64,000 nt of DNA, from contig JAOASS010000009.1 in the NCBI GenBank assembly GCA_030158485.1, positions 124,001-188,000 on the forward strand, in the 5' to 3' direction. Origin of the DNA: Pseudobdellovibrionaceae bacterium (lineage in GTDB: Bacteria; Bdellovibrionota; Bdellovibrionia; Bdellovibrionales; Bdellovibrionaceae). Below are positions 42,325-50,750 of this stretch, piece by piece (within the stretch, counting starts at the first letter, position 1; each line of letters opens with the position of its first letter). The notes under the pieces were generated by a model. It was not told where the DNA came from, searched no databases, and worked only from the letters and a program-made list of their open reading frames with translations. Made by a program: the position numbers and the translations under genes.

Positions 42325-43152
42325 ATGGGCTTAAGAATCAATACAAATATGTCTGCGTTTTCTGCGCAGCGAGTGATGGGTCAACAAGGAAAGAGAGCTG
42401 AGCACGCCGCTCAAGCGCTTGCCAGTGGAACCCGAATCGTAAAAGCTGGTGACGATGCTGCTGGTCTTGCGATTTCAGAAAACATCAAATCTCAAGTCAG
42501 AGGCTTGGGTATGGCTCGAACAAATTCATTCAATGCAGTCAGCGCGATTCAGGTTTCTGAAGGCGGACTGAATGAAGTTTCTAATATTTTAACTCGTTTA
42601 AGAGAATTAGGAATCCAAGCGGCTTCCGATAATATTGGTGACCGTGAAAGAGGATTCTTGGATCTAGAAGCAAAAAACTTAATACAAGAAGCTGATCGAA
42701 TAGCAAAAACCACAATGTTCGGTGATAAAAAATTGCTAGACGGGTCCGGCGGGGAACAAGAATATCATGTTGGTCCATTTGGTAACGAAGACAACATCAT
42801 CCGATTCTCACTTGATACGAACGCAACAGCAAGTGAATTAGGGATCGATGGGCTTAACTTAGAATCAAAAGGTGACGCTCGGTCGATGTTAGAAGTGGTT
42901 GATGAAGCAGTCGGAAAAGTTGGAGCCATGCGTGCTAACTTTGGTGCAATTCAAAATCGTTTGGAATCAACAACAAATAACTTAGATGTGCAGATTGAAA
43001 ATTTATCAGCAGCTAAGTCAAGGATTTCAGATGCGGATATAGCACATGAATCTTCAGAATTAGCTTCTGCGCAAGTTCTTCAACAAGCAGCTGTATCTGT
43101 TCTGGCTCAAGCCAATCAGTTTCCAGCAGTTGCGTTGAAATTAATTGGATAA
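42325..43152 (+). CDS. fliC: Flagellin (copy 2)
   Basis: The 275-residue protein begins MGLRINTNMSAFSAQRVMG and contains ALASGTRIVKAGDDAAGLAI, ILTRLRELGIQAASDNIGDR and the C-terminal ending QAVSVLAQANQFPAVALKLIG in near-consensus form. Only D0 and D1 are present. The strong ribosome site GGAGGAG and a sigma-28 promoter suggest high expression. Copies 2 and 3 are the closest pair in the window. A perfect hairpin follows the stop (43170-43191). Confidence 0.95.
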   Translation: MGLRINTNMSAFSAQRVMGQQGKRAEHAAQALASGTRIVKAGDDAAGLAISENIKSQVRGLGMARTNSFNAVSAIQVSEGGLNEVSNILTRLRELGIQAASDNIGDRERGFLDLEAKNLIQEADRIAKTTMFGDKKLLDGSGGEQEYHVGPFGNEDNIIRFSLDTNATASELGIDGLNLESKGDARSMLEVVDEAVGKVGAMRANFGAIQNRLESTTNNLDVQIENLSAAKSRISDADIAHESSELASAQVLQQAAVSVLAQANQFPAVALKLIG

Positions 43153-43169
43153 TTAAAATTATAAAATTA

Positions 43170-43191
43170 GGGAGCTTTTAACAAAGCTCCC
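43170..43191 (+). terminator. Perfect stem-loop after flagellin 2
   Basis: GGGAGCTTT and AAAGCTCCC form a perfect 9-bp stem with loop TAAC, 17 bases after the stop. No T tract follows, so it may stabilise the mRNA 3' end as well as, or instead of, terminating. Confidence 0.55.
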
Positions 43192-43247
43192 AAGATTAAT
43201 GACTTACAAGTTTATGGGTCGTCGCCCACACTACGACTCTTAAGCCC

Positions 43248-43279
43248 GACCCCGAAGGCCGTCATAGCTTATCGGGGTC
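43248..43279 (+). terminator. Second stem-loop after flagellin 2
   Basis: GACCCCGA (43248-43255) and TCGGGGTC (43272-43279) form a perfect 8-bp stem with a 16-base loop, followed by AATTTATGG. It resembles the GGGGTC stem in the flagellin-1 leader. Termination strength is unclear. The remainder of this 292-base gap shows no gene. Confidence 0.4.
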
Positions 43280-43444
43280 AATTTATGGCTTAAACCAGAC
43301 TGAATACATTTTCCCCTTTATCTTAAATTGAAACATCTAAACTAAAGTCTCGTTTTGAGATTTACCATCGAGTTTTGGACTTATATTTCAATACGAGTCA
43401 TAATGTTACAGACAGTGCGCTAGTTTTATTAGGGGAATCACAAA

Positions 43445-44437
43445 ATGAATCTTTTATCTAAAAAAGGTTTTTCATTAGTCGAAGCTTTAGTAGCCGTATC
43501 GATCGTTGGAATCGGTTCGATAGCAGTAGGGCAACTTGTTTCCCACCTTCTTTCTGCTCAAGCGATGCAAAAAAACTTTGAACAAGCACAGGAAACGGCC
43601 GGTATTGTATCGGCCCTTTTGACTGATTCGGATTATTGCACACTTAACTTCGGGGGCTTAGTTATTCCGGGGGGGCAGCTTCCAAAAAAATTCGCTAATC
43701 CCGTTAACTTCAAGACAATAACAGAGACGGGAAAATTGGGAAAAGATTCAATTGTCGGTCCGGGTTATAAGCGAGGAAATTTAGAAGTTTCTGCAATTGA
43801 ACTTTGGACAACACAAATAATCAAAGCTCCGACTAAATACACAGGTGAAGTGCGTATGAAGTTTAAATCAGAGAATGGAGGAATTCCATTACAACGAGAA
43901 ATTCCACTGTTTATGGAAGTTTTTGGTGGAAAGATAACTTCTTGTAGTCGAGTTCTTGTAAACGGAGATAATTTAGCGAATGGATCCTATTCGGAAAACT
44001 GCGATGACTTTGCAAGTAAAGGTTGGGGATCAAAGCAAGCTTGTTTGCAAGATGGACGTGTTCATCATGTTTTCAGCAATAATGCTGCTGGAGTTGCAAC
44101 TTATGGAACACTCGCGGCTTTGAAGCAACATGCTGATAAAGGGGCAGAAGTAAAAGTTAGATTTACACCGTTAGGCACGATTAATATGTCTTATGCAAAC
44201 TGCATCGATTTTGGATTGTTTGACGGCTTCGGTCTTTGTCGTACGGGAACGGTTGATGGAATACCTGATTGGAATGGAGGAGGTGATCCTAAAACAATAA
44301 GTGCTTACTCATCCAGTCAGTTCTATTTCACAAATGGCCTTTTTGTTTTTTCTAAATCACCACCAAAAAATGATTTATCTATTAAATCTAGCCCAGCTTC
44401 AGCTAAAGTAGCGATGCTTTGGTTTATTAAATATTAA
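43445..44437 (+). CDS. Prepilin-like (pseudopilin) protein
   Basis: The 330-residue protein has the prepilin signal KKGFSLVEALVAVSIVGIGS: short basic leader, G-F cleavage site, Glu at mature position 5 and a hydrophobic helix to about residue 35. The remaining 290 residues are far longer than a major pilin and hold several Cys (DYCTLNFGG, TSCSRV, ENCDDF, QACLQD, ANCIDFG, GLCRTG). It looks like a minor pseudopilin of a type IV pilus or type II secretion system. No other pilus genes are near. A ribosome site AGGGGA precedes the ATG. Confidence 0.75.
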   Translation: MNLLSKKGFSLVEALVAVSIVGIGSIAVGQLVSHLLSAQAMQKNFEQAQETAGIVSALLTDSDYCTLNFGGLVIPGGQLPKKFANPVNFKTITETGKLGKDSIVGPGYKRGNLEVSAIELWTTQIIKAPTKYTGEVRMKFKSENGGIPLQREIPLFMEVFGGKITSCSRVLVNGDNLANGSYSENCDDFASKGWGSKQACLQDGRVHHVFSNNAAGVATYGTLAALKQHADKGAEVKVRFTPLGTINMSYANCIDFGLFDGFGLCRTGTVDGIPDWNGGGDPKTISAYSSSQFYFTNGLFVFSKSPPKNDLSIKSSPASAKVAMLWFIKY

Positions 44438-44644
44438 ATAAAGATTAACTTTTTAGGATCATAAGCACTGTCCATACTTTATAAATGTCAGATTTCTTAT
44501 CATACTTAATAAACCCTCGAGATATCAGAGCTTTAAAAGATTAAATCAATGAGCTCAAATTAAACATCGACAGTCATATTAGAACATCATTTCATTAAAA
44601 CGTTTTAGTTAAGTTTGATCATTTCATTTTGAGAATTCAAATAT

Positions 44645-44659
44645 TGGCAAGGCTTGTGC
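44645..44659 (+). promoter_or_regulatory. Possible sigma-54 promoter upstream of the 44684 gene
   Basis: TGGCAA-N5-GTGC keeps the essential GG and GC dinucleotides ten bases apart, but only part of the TTGC element. The predicted start near 44671 is just before the ribosome site AGGGGG (44672-44677). The rest of the 246-base gap (44438-44683) shows nothing clear. Confidence 0.3.
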
Positions 44660-44683
44660 TTATTAGAATAGTAGGGGGAAATT

Positions 44684-45154
44684 TTGTTATTACGTATTCA
44701 GCACATTCTATCTTTTGCGCTATTGGTATCAATATCGATGGTCAGTCAAAGTGCTGAGCCTTTGAAAGAAGTGTCGGTCCAGGAAGTGACTCGGCACTAT
44801 TTGGATTCTCAAAAAAAACTTCAAGACGCCTCTAAAATTAAAAGTATTGATCGAGCTTTGAAAGCACTGAGCCAAGCAGAAGCAAAATTAAAAGAAGCGA
44901 AAGCAATTCTTAAATTACGTGAAGTTAAAGTTGTGTCTGAGCAAAGAATGAATTCCCGTCTGCTTTATAAAATCGATCAAGACATCATGTTTTTAAATAA
45001 TTTAAAAGCTGATTTGGGTATGGCCGAATCAGATAGCTTCGAAAGCTATTTGGTTTTGCGTAGATCGCTTTTAAAAAATAGTGAACTGAGAATTGATGTT
45101 GTCAGAATGGATTACCAAATTCTTCTGACTCTTGAAGCTAGATCATTTAATTAG
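44684..45154 (+). CDS. Secreted helical protein, unknown function
   Basis: The 156-residue protein starts at TTG 44684 after AGGGGG. It has a signal peptide (cleavage near SQSA-E). The mature part is almost all helix and charged: VTRHYLDSQKKLQD, KALSQAEAKLKEAKAILKLR, and LAVRMDYQILLTLEARSF-like end. Predicted periplasmic coiled coil of about 130 residues. I recognise no family. It is flanked by a pseudopilin gene and flagellin 3, and ends in a strong terminator at 45211. Confidence 0.65.
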   Translation: MLLRIQHILSFALLVSISMVSQSAEPLKEVSVQEVTRHYLDSQKKLQDASKIKSIDRALKALSQAEAKLKEAKAILKLREVKVVSEQRMNSRLLYKIDQDIMFLNNLKADLGMAESDSFESYLVLRRSLLKNSELRIDVVRMDYQILLTLEARSFN

Positions 45155-45210
45155 TTAATTGTTATTTACGAGCAACAACAAAAGATGACCCAACGACATC
45201 TTGGTTGTGC

Positions 45211-45247
45211 AATCCTGGGTAAGAGGATCTTGCCCAGGATTTTTTTT
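45211..45247 (+). terminator. Strong intrinsic terminator after the 44684 gene
   Basis: AATCCTGGGTAAGA (45211-45224) and TCTTGCCCAGGATT (45228-45241) pair over 14 bases (one G-T), with loop GGA and eight T residues at the end. Confidence 0.9.
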
Positions 45248-45403
45248 GCAATTTGAGTATCAATATTGAAGCTAGACCCATCAACAGTCTAGCTTCAGCA
45301 AGACTAGTCTCTTGTACCCAAGACTAAAATCACATTATTAAAAATCATTTATACAAGATTTGGACTAAAAATCCACGACTATGGTCTGGAATTTTCATAG
45401 ACA

Positions 45404-45469
45404 TTAGTCCAGTTAGTATCTGACAAAAGTCTAGATGATGTCTGACTTAAGTCCAGATTCACTAGACTG
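45404..45469 (+). repeat. Three 22-bp tandem repeats upstream of the flagellin-3 promoter
   Basis: Units at 45404, 45426 and 45448 each carry AGTCYAG, a six-base gap and TCTGAC or TAGACT. The heptamers start at 45406, 45428 and 45450, exactly 22 bases (two helical turns) apart. The array ends four bases before the -35 element. It looks like an operator cluster for an unknown regulator. Confidence 0.6.
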
Positions 45470-45472
45470 GGC

Positions 45473-45499
45473 TCAAGTCTGCCCGGACCTAGCCGAAAG
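45473..45499 (+). promoter_or_regulatory. Sigma-28 promoter of flagellin 3
   Basis: TCAAGTCT (45473-45480), an 11-base spacer, then GCCGAAAG (45492-45499). The leader to GTG 45713 would be about 207 bases. Confidence 0.7.
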
Positions 45500-45629
45500 G
45501 TTAATCAACAAGAATGATGAATCTCTGAAACTTAACTGAGTTTGAGAAATTTGAAAGATTTGACGGTCGATCAGGTTTCGTTTGTAGAACAAGTAAAGCG
45601 CAGGGAATAAGTCACCAACGTATCAACTG

Positions 45630-45694
45630 CGAGTGAGCTTTGAGTAGGTTCGAAGCTCACTTGTTTAACAAACGCAAATCCAATTGAGATTTGC
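45630..45694 (+). promoter_or_regulatory. Structured leader of flagellin 3: two hairpins
   Basis: CGAGTGAGCTT (45630-45640) and AAGCTCACTTG (45653-45663) form an 11-bp stem (one G-T). GCAAATC/GATTTGC (45674-45694) form a second perfect stem just before the ribosome site GGAGG (45703-45707). The structures are clear; the function is inferred. Confidence 0.6.
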
Positions 45695-45712
45695 AAACTA
45701 TCGGAGGTTCCC

Positions 45713-46546
45713 GTGGGAATGAGAATTACAACTAACTTGGCAGCTATTTCAGCGAGCAAAAACATGATGGGTAGCCAAATGGCTATTCAGAAGTCGATGC
45801 AACAACTAGCTTCTGGATCACGCATTACAAAGTCAGCGGATGATGCTGCTGGTTTAGCAATAAGTGAAAATTTAAAATCTCAAGTCAGAAGTTACAGCCA
45901 AGCAAATCGAAATGCGAATGACGGGATCTCTCTTATTCAGACTGCAGAAGGTGGAATGTCAGAAATTTCAAATATTTTAACTCGTATGAGAGAGCTTGGA
46001 ATCCAAGCTGCTTCTGACACAATTTCTGATAAAGAACGAGTTATGGTTGATAAAGAAGTTCAACAACTAAAAGCTGAATCTCAAAGAATTGCAATAACAA
46101 CTAAGTTTGGTACACAGCCTTTAATTGACGGTTCAGGAGCTTCATTTGATTTTCAAGTCGGTATTTACAATGATGATTTTGCGGACCGAATTTCTTTTGA
46201 TTCAAGTGAGCTAAATGTGCAGTCCAGTGCTTTGAGCATAGATGACTTTGATTTTACTTCAAAGTCTGGAGCACAAAGTGCACTCACAACTTTGGACGAA
46301 GCCCAATCTGCGGTTAATGGTCATAGAGCTACATTGGGTGCCTTACAAAATCGACTTCAATCAACGATTGATAATACAAATACAATGCATGAAAACTTGT
46401 CTGCAGCAAATTCACGAATTCGCGATACAGATGTGGCCCAAGCATCATCAGAAATGACAAGAAATAATATTTTACTTCAAGCATCTGCGGCTACTTTAGC
46501 GCAAGCAAATCAAGTTCCAGCACTTGCTTTAAAGTTAATCGGCTAA
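45713..46546 (+). CDS. fliC: Flagellin (copy 3)
   Basis: GTG 45713 is chosen: it gives MGMRITTN, matching flagellin 2 (MGLRINTN), and lies five bases after GGAGG. The 277-residue protein has QLASGSRITKSADDAAGLAI, SNILTRMRELGIQAASDTIS and the ending ATLAQANQVPALALKLIG. Only D0 and D1 domains are present. It is followed by flaG and fliD, so this is probably the start of the filament-export gene group. Stop 46546 is followed by a terminator. Confidence 0.95.
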   Translation: MGMRITTNLAAISASKNMMGSQMAIQKSMQQLASGSRITKSADDAAGLAISENLKSQVRSYSQANRNANDGISLIQTAEGGMSEISNILTRMRELGIQAASDTISDKERVMVDKEVQQLKAESQRIAITTKFGTQPLIDGSGASFDFQVGIYNDDFADRISFDSSELNVQSSALSIDDFDFTSKSGAQSALTTLDEAQSAVNGHRATLGALQNRLQSTIDNTNTMHENLSAANSRIRDTDVAQASSEMTRNNILLQASAATLAQANQVPALALKLIG

Positions 46547-46618
46547 TTTTAATATATTTATATAAGGTTTTACAAGAAACTACGGCTGTTCTCCGACGGC
46601 CATCGGTACCAAACCTAC

Positions 46619-46668
46619 CCGGGAGTGATTATTTCCAACACGATAATTGCTTCCGGGGTACTTTTTTT
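46619..46668 (+). terminator. Intrinsic terminator after flagellin 3
   Basis: CCGGGAGTGATTAT (46619-46632) and ATAATTGCTTCCGG (46643-46656) pair over 14 bases with three G-T pairs; TTTTTTT follows at 46662-46668. An outer AAACCTA/TAGGTTT pairing adds to it. Confidence 0.8.
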
Positions 46669-46758
46669 AGGTTTGTAATCGTACAAAATGAACTCCTCTG
46701 ATAAACTTGACAAAGATCCTGTTCAGTTTTTAGACAAAAAGTTCCGATTAGATTAGGT

Positions 46759-47148
46759 ATGAATATAAAAGGTCTTCTTGGTAATATGATCACGGCTCCC
46801 ATCCGCAATAAAGACGGCGCCACAAAAGCGGAACGCACGATTAAATCTGATTCCACTCATGATCGAGACGCAAATGCTCAACAATTTTATGATCAAAATA
46901 AAAAGCAACAACAGCAGGGCTCCTTATCAGAAGAGCAGTTCAAAAAAGCTATTGAATACTTAGAAACTTTGTCTTCTGTTAAAGAGCATCACTGGAAAGT
47001 CGACACAGTTGTTGAAGAATCAAAACGTTTTGTTGTTATAAAAGATAATCTGGGAACAGTTGTCAGACGAATTCCAGAGACTGATTTGTGGTCATTGCCT
47101 TTCGATAAAGATGTCAGAACGGGTCAGCTTCTAAAAAAATCTGCATAA
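46759..47148 (+). CDS. flaG: FlaG-family protein
   Basis: The 129-residue protein has a disordered charged N terminus and a C-terminal FlaG-like fold, KRFVVIKDNLGTVVRRIPE then TDLWSLPF. FlaG influences filament length in several bacteria and typically precedes fliD, as here. A possible weak sigma-28 -10 element (TTCCGATTAG) lies 20 bases upstream. The ATG is preceded by a weak ribosome site (TTAGG). Confidence 0.7.
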   Translation: MNIKGLLGNMITAPIRNKDGATKAERTIKSDSTHDRDANAQQFYDQNKKQQQQGSLSEEQFKKAIEYLETLSSVKEHHWKVDTVVEESKRFVVIKDNLGTVVRRIPETDLWSLPFDKDVRTGQLLKKSA

Positions 47149-47324
47149 AAAAGACCAGTGTCATAATTTTGTTCTCTAACTCTTCTTAAGTCGGGTTACT
47201 TTTGTCTGAATCAAGCTCATTTAAGTCTAGAAATACGGAAAAATATTCCACTTCAGTAACTCAGCTGAAGTCTCAGTCATTTGATTGACTCACGTATTTT
47301 TAATTTATCATTGAAAATAATTAT

Positions 47325-48704
47325 ATGGGTAGTGTACGTCTTACAGGCTTTTCTGGAGCAATTCCGCCGAATCTGGTCGACCAACTGGTCGAAGCAGAGC
47401 GTATTCCCGTCAAGCAGCTTGAGGCCAAGAAGCTTAAACAAGAAGACACAATAAAACTAGTCGGTGAGCTTGAAACCAAGATCACTGATATCACAAAAAA
47501 TATTGGTGAACTAGTTGGAGTGAGAGGGTTTTCTGATCTGAAGCTTATTTCGGGTGATACTAATATTATTGACGGAACTGTTGACCCTGCTGCAGCACCT
47601 ACAGGTGAATATACAATTGAAGTGCTTCAGTTAGCACAAAAACCAGGAGCTTTGACAAATGGATTTCCGGATAAAGATAAAACTCAAGTAGGCGTTGGGT
47701 ACATTAAATTTAAAACTCCGGATGGTGAAAAAGAAGTTTATATCAATGGTCAAAATTCAACTCTAGAAGGATTATCTAAAACTATAAATGCTTCAGGCAC
47801 TGGACTTCGTTCAAGTATCGTAGAAGATCGCAAAGACAAAGATAATCCCTATAAGCTTTTAGTCACTGGAATGGCGACTGGAGATAATAAAAACGTCACG
47901 TTTCCACAAATCTACATGTTGGATGGTGATCAAGACATCTATTTTGATAATGAAAAAGCTTCTCAGAATGCAAAAATTAAAGTCGATGGTTTTGAACTCG
48001 ATGTCGCTGAGAATAAAGTTGATAATATCATTCCAGGTGTAAGTCTTAATTTAAAAGCAGCGGCTGTTGGAAAAGAAATTAAAGTCCATGTTAAAGAAGA
48101 TATGGAAATGATATCCGGAAAAATTAAAGGATTTGTCGATGCGTACAATGCAGCGCTTGGATTTATTCAAGGTCAAGCTAAGTTACAAAAAGGCCAAGAT
48201 GGAAGAGAAAAGCTCGGACCGCTTGGTGGCGATAGCATGCTTCGCACAATTGAAGGCTCATTAAGACGAATTATTCAAAATCCTATATTGGGCAACAAAG
48301 GTAAAATCGAAAGACTTAATCAGTTAGGTATCGAATTTAATCGAAATGGGACTCTTAATTTTGCACCTGAAAAATTCAACAAAGCTCTTAATTCGGAACC
48401 CGCAGCTGTCGTTTCATTTTTGCGAGGCGATGGATTCGGTACCGGTTTCGTACCGGTTTTGAAAAGAGAAATTGGAAATCTTCTAAATGGTCAATTTGGT
48501 GCAATTGCCAATCGAAAAAAAGGACTTCAAGACAAAGTAAATCGAATGAACGATCAGATTTCTCAAAAAGAAAGACAAATTGAAAAAAAAGAAGAAATGC
48601 TAAGAAAAAAATTCGCGGACATGGAAGCAAAAGTGAGTTCAATGCAAGGTCAAGGAAATGCTTTTAAGGCCATGTCATCTGCGGGCGGACAAGGTGGAGG
48701 ATAG
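47325..48704 (+). CDS. fliD: Flagellar filament cap FliD
   Basis: The 459-residue protein starts with a FliD-type N-terminal D0 region (LTGFSGAIPPNLVDQLVEAE then RIPVKQLEAKKLKQE). It has the linker IEVLQLAQKPGALTNGF, and a C-terminal coiled coil (KKGLQDKVNRMNDQISQKER) ending ADMEAKVSSMQGQ. FliD caps the filament and folds flagellin as it emerges. Length is typical. It is followed by fliS, the flagellin chaperone gene, after 22 bases. Confidence 0.92.
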   Translation: MGSVRLTGFSGAIPPNLVDQLVEAERIPVKQLEAKKLKQEDTIKLVGELETKITDITKNIGELVGVRGFSDLKLISGDTNIIDGTVDPAAAPTGEYTIEVLQLAQKPGALTNGFPDKDKTQVGVGYIKFKTPDGEKEVYINGQNSTLEGLSKTINASGTGLRSSIVEDRKDKDNPYKLLVTGMATGDNKNVTFPQIYMLDGDQDIYFDNEKASQNAKIKVDGFELDVAENKVDNIIPGVSLNLKAAAVGKEIKVHVKEDMEMISGKIKGFVDAYNAALGFIQGQAKLQKGQDGREKLGPLGGDSMLRTIEGSLRRIIQNPILGNKGKIERLNQLGIEFNRNGTLNFAPEKFNKALNSEPAAVVSFLRGDGFGTGFVPVLKREIGNLLNGQFGAIANRKKGLQDKVNRMNDQISQKERQIEKKEEMLRKKFADMEAKVSSMQGQGNAFKAMSSAGGQGGG

Positions 48705-48726
48705 TTGTATATGGAGGTAGTTCAAA

Positions 48727-49122
48727 ATGAGTAATCCGTACCAAAAGTACAAAACAACGGCCGTGCAAAGTGCAAGTCGGGAAAAAATTCTTTTGATGCT
48801 TTATGAAGGCGCAATTAAGTTCACGAAGCTTGCGATTAAAGCTTGTGAAGAAAAAAAAATTGCTGAACGTGGTTATAACATAGGCCGAGCTTACGACATC
48901 GTGATGGAATTAAATAATACCCTGGACCACAAAATCGGAGGGGAAATTTCAAAAAATTTAGAAAGTCTTTATATTTTTATGATGGGCCAATACACGAAGT
49001 CCAACATTTCAGGCGATCCTATTCCGCTTAAATCAAATCAAAAAATGCTTGAAACTCTGCACGAAGGTTGGGTCCAAGCCGTTGAAAAATTAAAAAAAGA
49101 ACAAGAAGGGGGCAAACCATGA
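48727..49122 (+). CDS. fliS: Flagellin export chaperone FliS
   Basis: The 131-residue helical protein starts NPYQKYKTTAVQSASREKIL and has LMLYEGAIKFTKLAIKACEEK, GRAYDIVMELNNTLDHKIGGE and LESLYIFMMGQYTKSN, the FliS consensus. It binds the C-terminal helix of flagellin in the cytoplasm. It overlaps the next gene by four bases (ATGA). Confidence 0.95.
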   Translation: MSNPYQKYKTTAVQSASREKILLMLYEGAIKFTKLAIKACEEKKIAERGYNIGRAYDIVMELNNTLDHKIGGEISKNLESLYIFMMGQYTKSNISGDPIPLKSNQKMLETLHEGWVQAVEKLKKEQEGGKP

Positions 49123-49550
49123 AACACAGACTGATTACGCTCGTATACGAGAAAAATCATTATCTTGAAAAATTTTATTCTTTGAATGAAAAAGAATTAG
49201 TCAATTTTTTAGCGGGTAACTTTGAGAATTTGGAAGGCTTCTATCAAAATCGAGAACAAATTCTTGAAATGATTCGTTACGTGGATCTTCAAATAGAAAA
49301 ATCACATCATGATGTAATACGTTCAGGTAATGACTTGCAGGATGTGATTAAGAGAGACCTTAAAAATGCAATGAAAATTAAAGATGAGTATGTTGAAAGA
49401 ATTATACATCAGGATTTAGATGTACTTTCGTGTATTGATAAAGCAAAAACGGAAATCATTCGTGAACTTCAATCTTTAAAAAAAGGAAAGAAAGCTGTAT
49501 CAGGATATAAAATGCCTGATTTTGAAAAGAATCTGGATGAAGAAGCTTAA
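49119..49550 (+). CDS. FliT-like flagellar chaperone
   Basis: The 143-residue helical protein directly follows fliS with an ATGA overlap, the usual position of fliT. It has long charged helices (EKNHYLEKFYSLNEKELVNF, DLQIEKSHHDVIRSGNDLQD, KIKDEYVERIIHQDL). FliT is the chaperone of FliD; sequence similarity is weak across phyla, so the name rests on context and helical pattern. An alternative is a second FlgN-like protein. Confidence 0.6.
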   Translation: MKHRLITLVYEKNHYLEKFYSLNEKELVNFLAGNFENLEGFYQNREQILEMIRYVDLQIEKSHHDVIRSGNDLQDVIKRDLKNAMKIKDEYVERIIHQDLDVLSCIDKAKTEIIRELQSLKKGKKAVSGYKMPDFEKNLDEEA

Positions 49551-49589
49551 GTTGGGACTAGTCTAGAGTCGTTTTTTCCTAGTCTCAAC
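49551..49589 (+). terminator. Stem-loop after the fliD-fliS operon
   Basis: GTTGGGACTAG (49551-49561) and CTAGTCTCAAC (49579-49589) form an 11-bp stem (one G-T) with a loop containing TTTTTT. An alternative weak hairpin within the loop would place the T run after it. It includes the AGTCTAG motif seen elsewhere. Confidence 0.45.
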
Positions 49590-49676
49590 TGTGAGTATCA
49601 AATAGATGACACTTTTTTCTGGACCCGTCATAAACATAACTGAACCTCTTGTGTAAAATTGAAGTTTCTATTGATC

Positions 49677-49702
49677 CATGCGCGCTTAAAAGAGCCCGCA
49701 TG
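49677..49702 (+). other. Hairpin CATGCG/CGCATG upstream of the sigma-54 promoter
   Basis: CATGCG-C-GCT pairs with AGC-C-CGCATG across a TAAAAG loop, with one C-C mismatch. It lies about 35 bases before the sigma-54 promoter. It may be the binding site of an enhancer-binding protein dimer, given its inverted symmetry. The function is inferred. Confidence 0.35.
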
Positions 49703-49736
49703 ATCTGAAGGAAAATAATTCCTAGTCATAAGGCTG

Positions 49737-49751
49737 TGGCACTGCGGTTGC
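49737..49751 (+). promoter_or_regulatory. Sigma-54 promoter of the glycosylation-like operon
   Basis: TGGCAC-N5-TTGC matches the RpoN consensus exactly, with GG and GC ten bases apart and T residues after. Transcription would start near 49763, just before the GGAGG ribosome site of the TPR gene. Confidence 0.8.
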
Positions 49752-49781
49752 TTTGTATCTAATCGTACGGAGGCATACCAT

Positions 49782-50750
49782 ATGTTAGAAACGATAAATC
49801 AGGCCACGCAATACAGTTTGCAGACTCATCAAGTTGATTCACAGCCTGAAGTTAAAAAAAATTCGTCATTAAGTTCAAAAGCGTATTCATTTGTTACAAA
49901 CGCGCGCGTCTTAAGGCAAAACGGAGAATACAATCTAGCTCTTAATTTACTAAGACAAGCTTGTAATATGCAGGCGCACGAAATTATTTTTAAAGAAATT
50001 GCGAAAACGTTAATTCTCAAAAAATCTTGGATCGAAGCGCGAAAAATTACAACCGAATGGCATAAGAGTTTTCCGACGTTTGAATCAAGCTTCGTCAAAG
50101 CACAAGTTGAGTATGAAATAGGTTTAGATGATCAAAGTTTACAAACATATTTCGAATGTCTTTCTTACGTTGTCGATGAAAAAATAGAACTTTTCGATAT
50201 CTTTAAGAATATCGGAAATATCTATGTGCGCAAAAGCGACTTTGAATCCGCAGAAGAATTCTACAATAAAGCTTACTCATTTAATGGTGACTCAGATATT
50301 TTATATGTAAACTACGGCATATTGGAAATGCAGCGTGGTGATCTAAATAAAGCAAAAGATCGATTTAGAACTGCTCTACACATCAATCCAGAAAATGATA
50401 AGGCTTGGACAAGTCTAGCAATGGTTCATTTTGAATTTGGCGATGAAGACTTGGGTTCGGCCAATATAAAAAAAGCACTTGATATCAATCCTGTAAATAA
50501 AACGGCCATTTCATTTTGTTATCAGAAAATGAATCAGAAAAAATACGCGCATTATATGATTGAGGCTTTGCAAAACTTTTTGGACTCCGGAGAATTTGAT
50601 GAAGATGTTTCTTGTATGTTAGTTCAGAAGCTTCACGAGACAGGTCAGATTCAATTAGCTATGATTGAGTGTACAAGGCTTGTGTTATGGAATCCGCTTA
50701 AAGATGAATATTTTGAACTCATGAATCAATTGCAAAGAGTAGCCTTATGA
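49782..50750 (+). CDS. TPR-repeat protein
   Basis: The 322-residue soluble protein contains about six TPR-like helix pairs, clearest at YVRKSDFESAEEFYNKAYSF, ILEMQRGDLNKAKDRFRTAL and AMVHFEFGDEDLGSANIKKA. TPR proteins of this type often accompany glycosyltransferases that modify flagellin or other surface proteins. It is the first gene behind a sigma-54 promoter, and it overlaps the next gene by four bases. A specific target is not determined. Confidence 0.75.
   Translation: MLETINQATQYSLQTHQVDSQPEVKKNSSLSSKAYSFVTNARVLRQNGEYNLALNLLRQACNMQAHEIIFKEIAKTLILKKSWIEARKITTEWHKSFPTFESSFVKAQVEYEIGLDDQSLQTYFECLSYVVDEKIELFDIFKNIGNIYVRKSDFESAEEFYNKAYSFNGDSDILYVNYGILEMQRGDLNKAKDRFRTALHINPENDKAWTSLAMVHFEFGDEDLGSANIKKALDINPVNKTAISFCYQKMNQKKYAHYMIEALQNFLDSGEFDEDVSCMLVQKLHETGQIQLAMIECTRLVLWNPLKDEYFELMNQLQRVAL

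Larger units (their letters stand above)
45155..45712. other. 558-base intergenic region upstream of flagellin 3
   Basis: In order it holds the 45211 terminator, a perfect 10-bp inverted repeat GAAGCTAGAC/GTCTAGCTTC (45268-45296), palindrome GACTAGTC (45302-45309), three 22-bp tandem repeats (45404-45469), the sigma-28 promoter (45473-45499), and two leader hairpins. No open frame in it looks real. Confidence 0.85.

Noticed and set aside
44580-44640. TTAAGTTT as a sigma-28 -35 upstream of the 44684 gene
   Set aside because: No GCCGATAA-like -10 at 11-base spacing.
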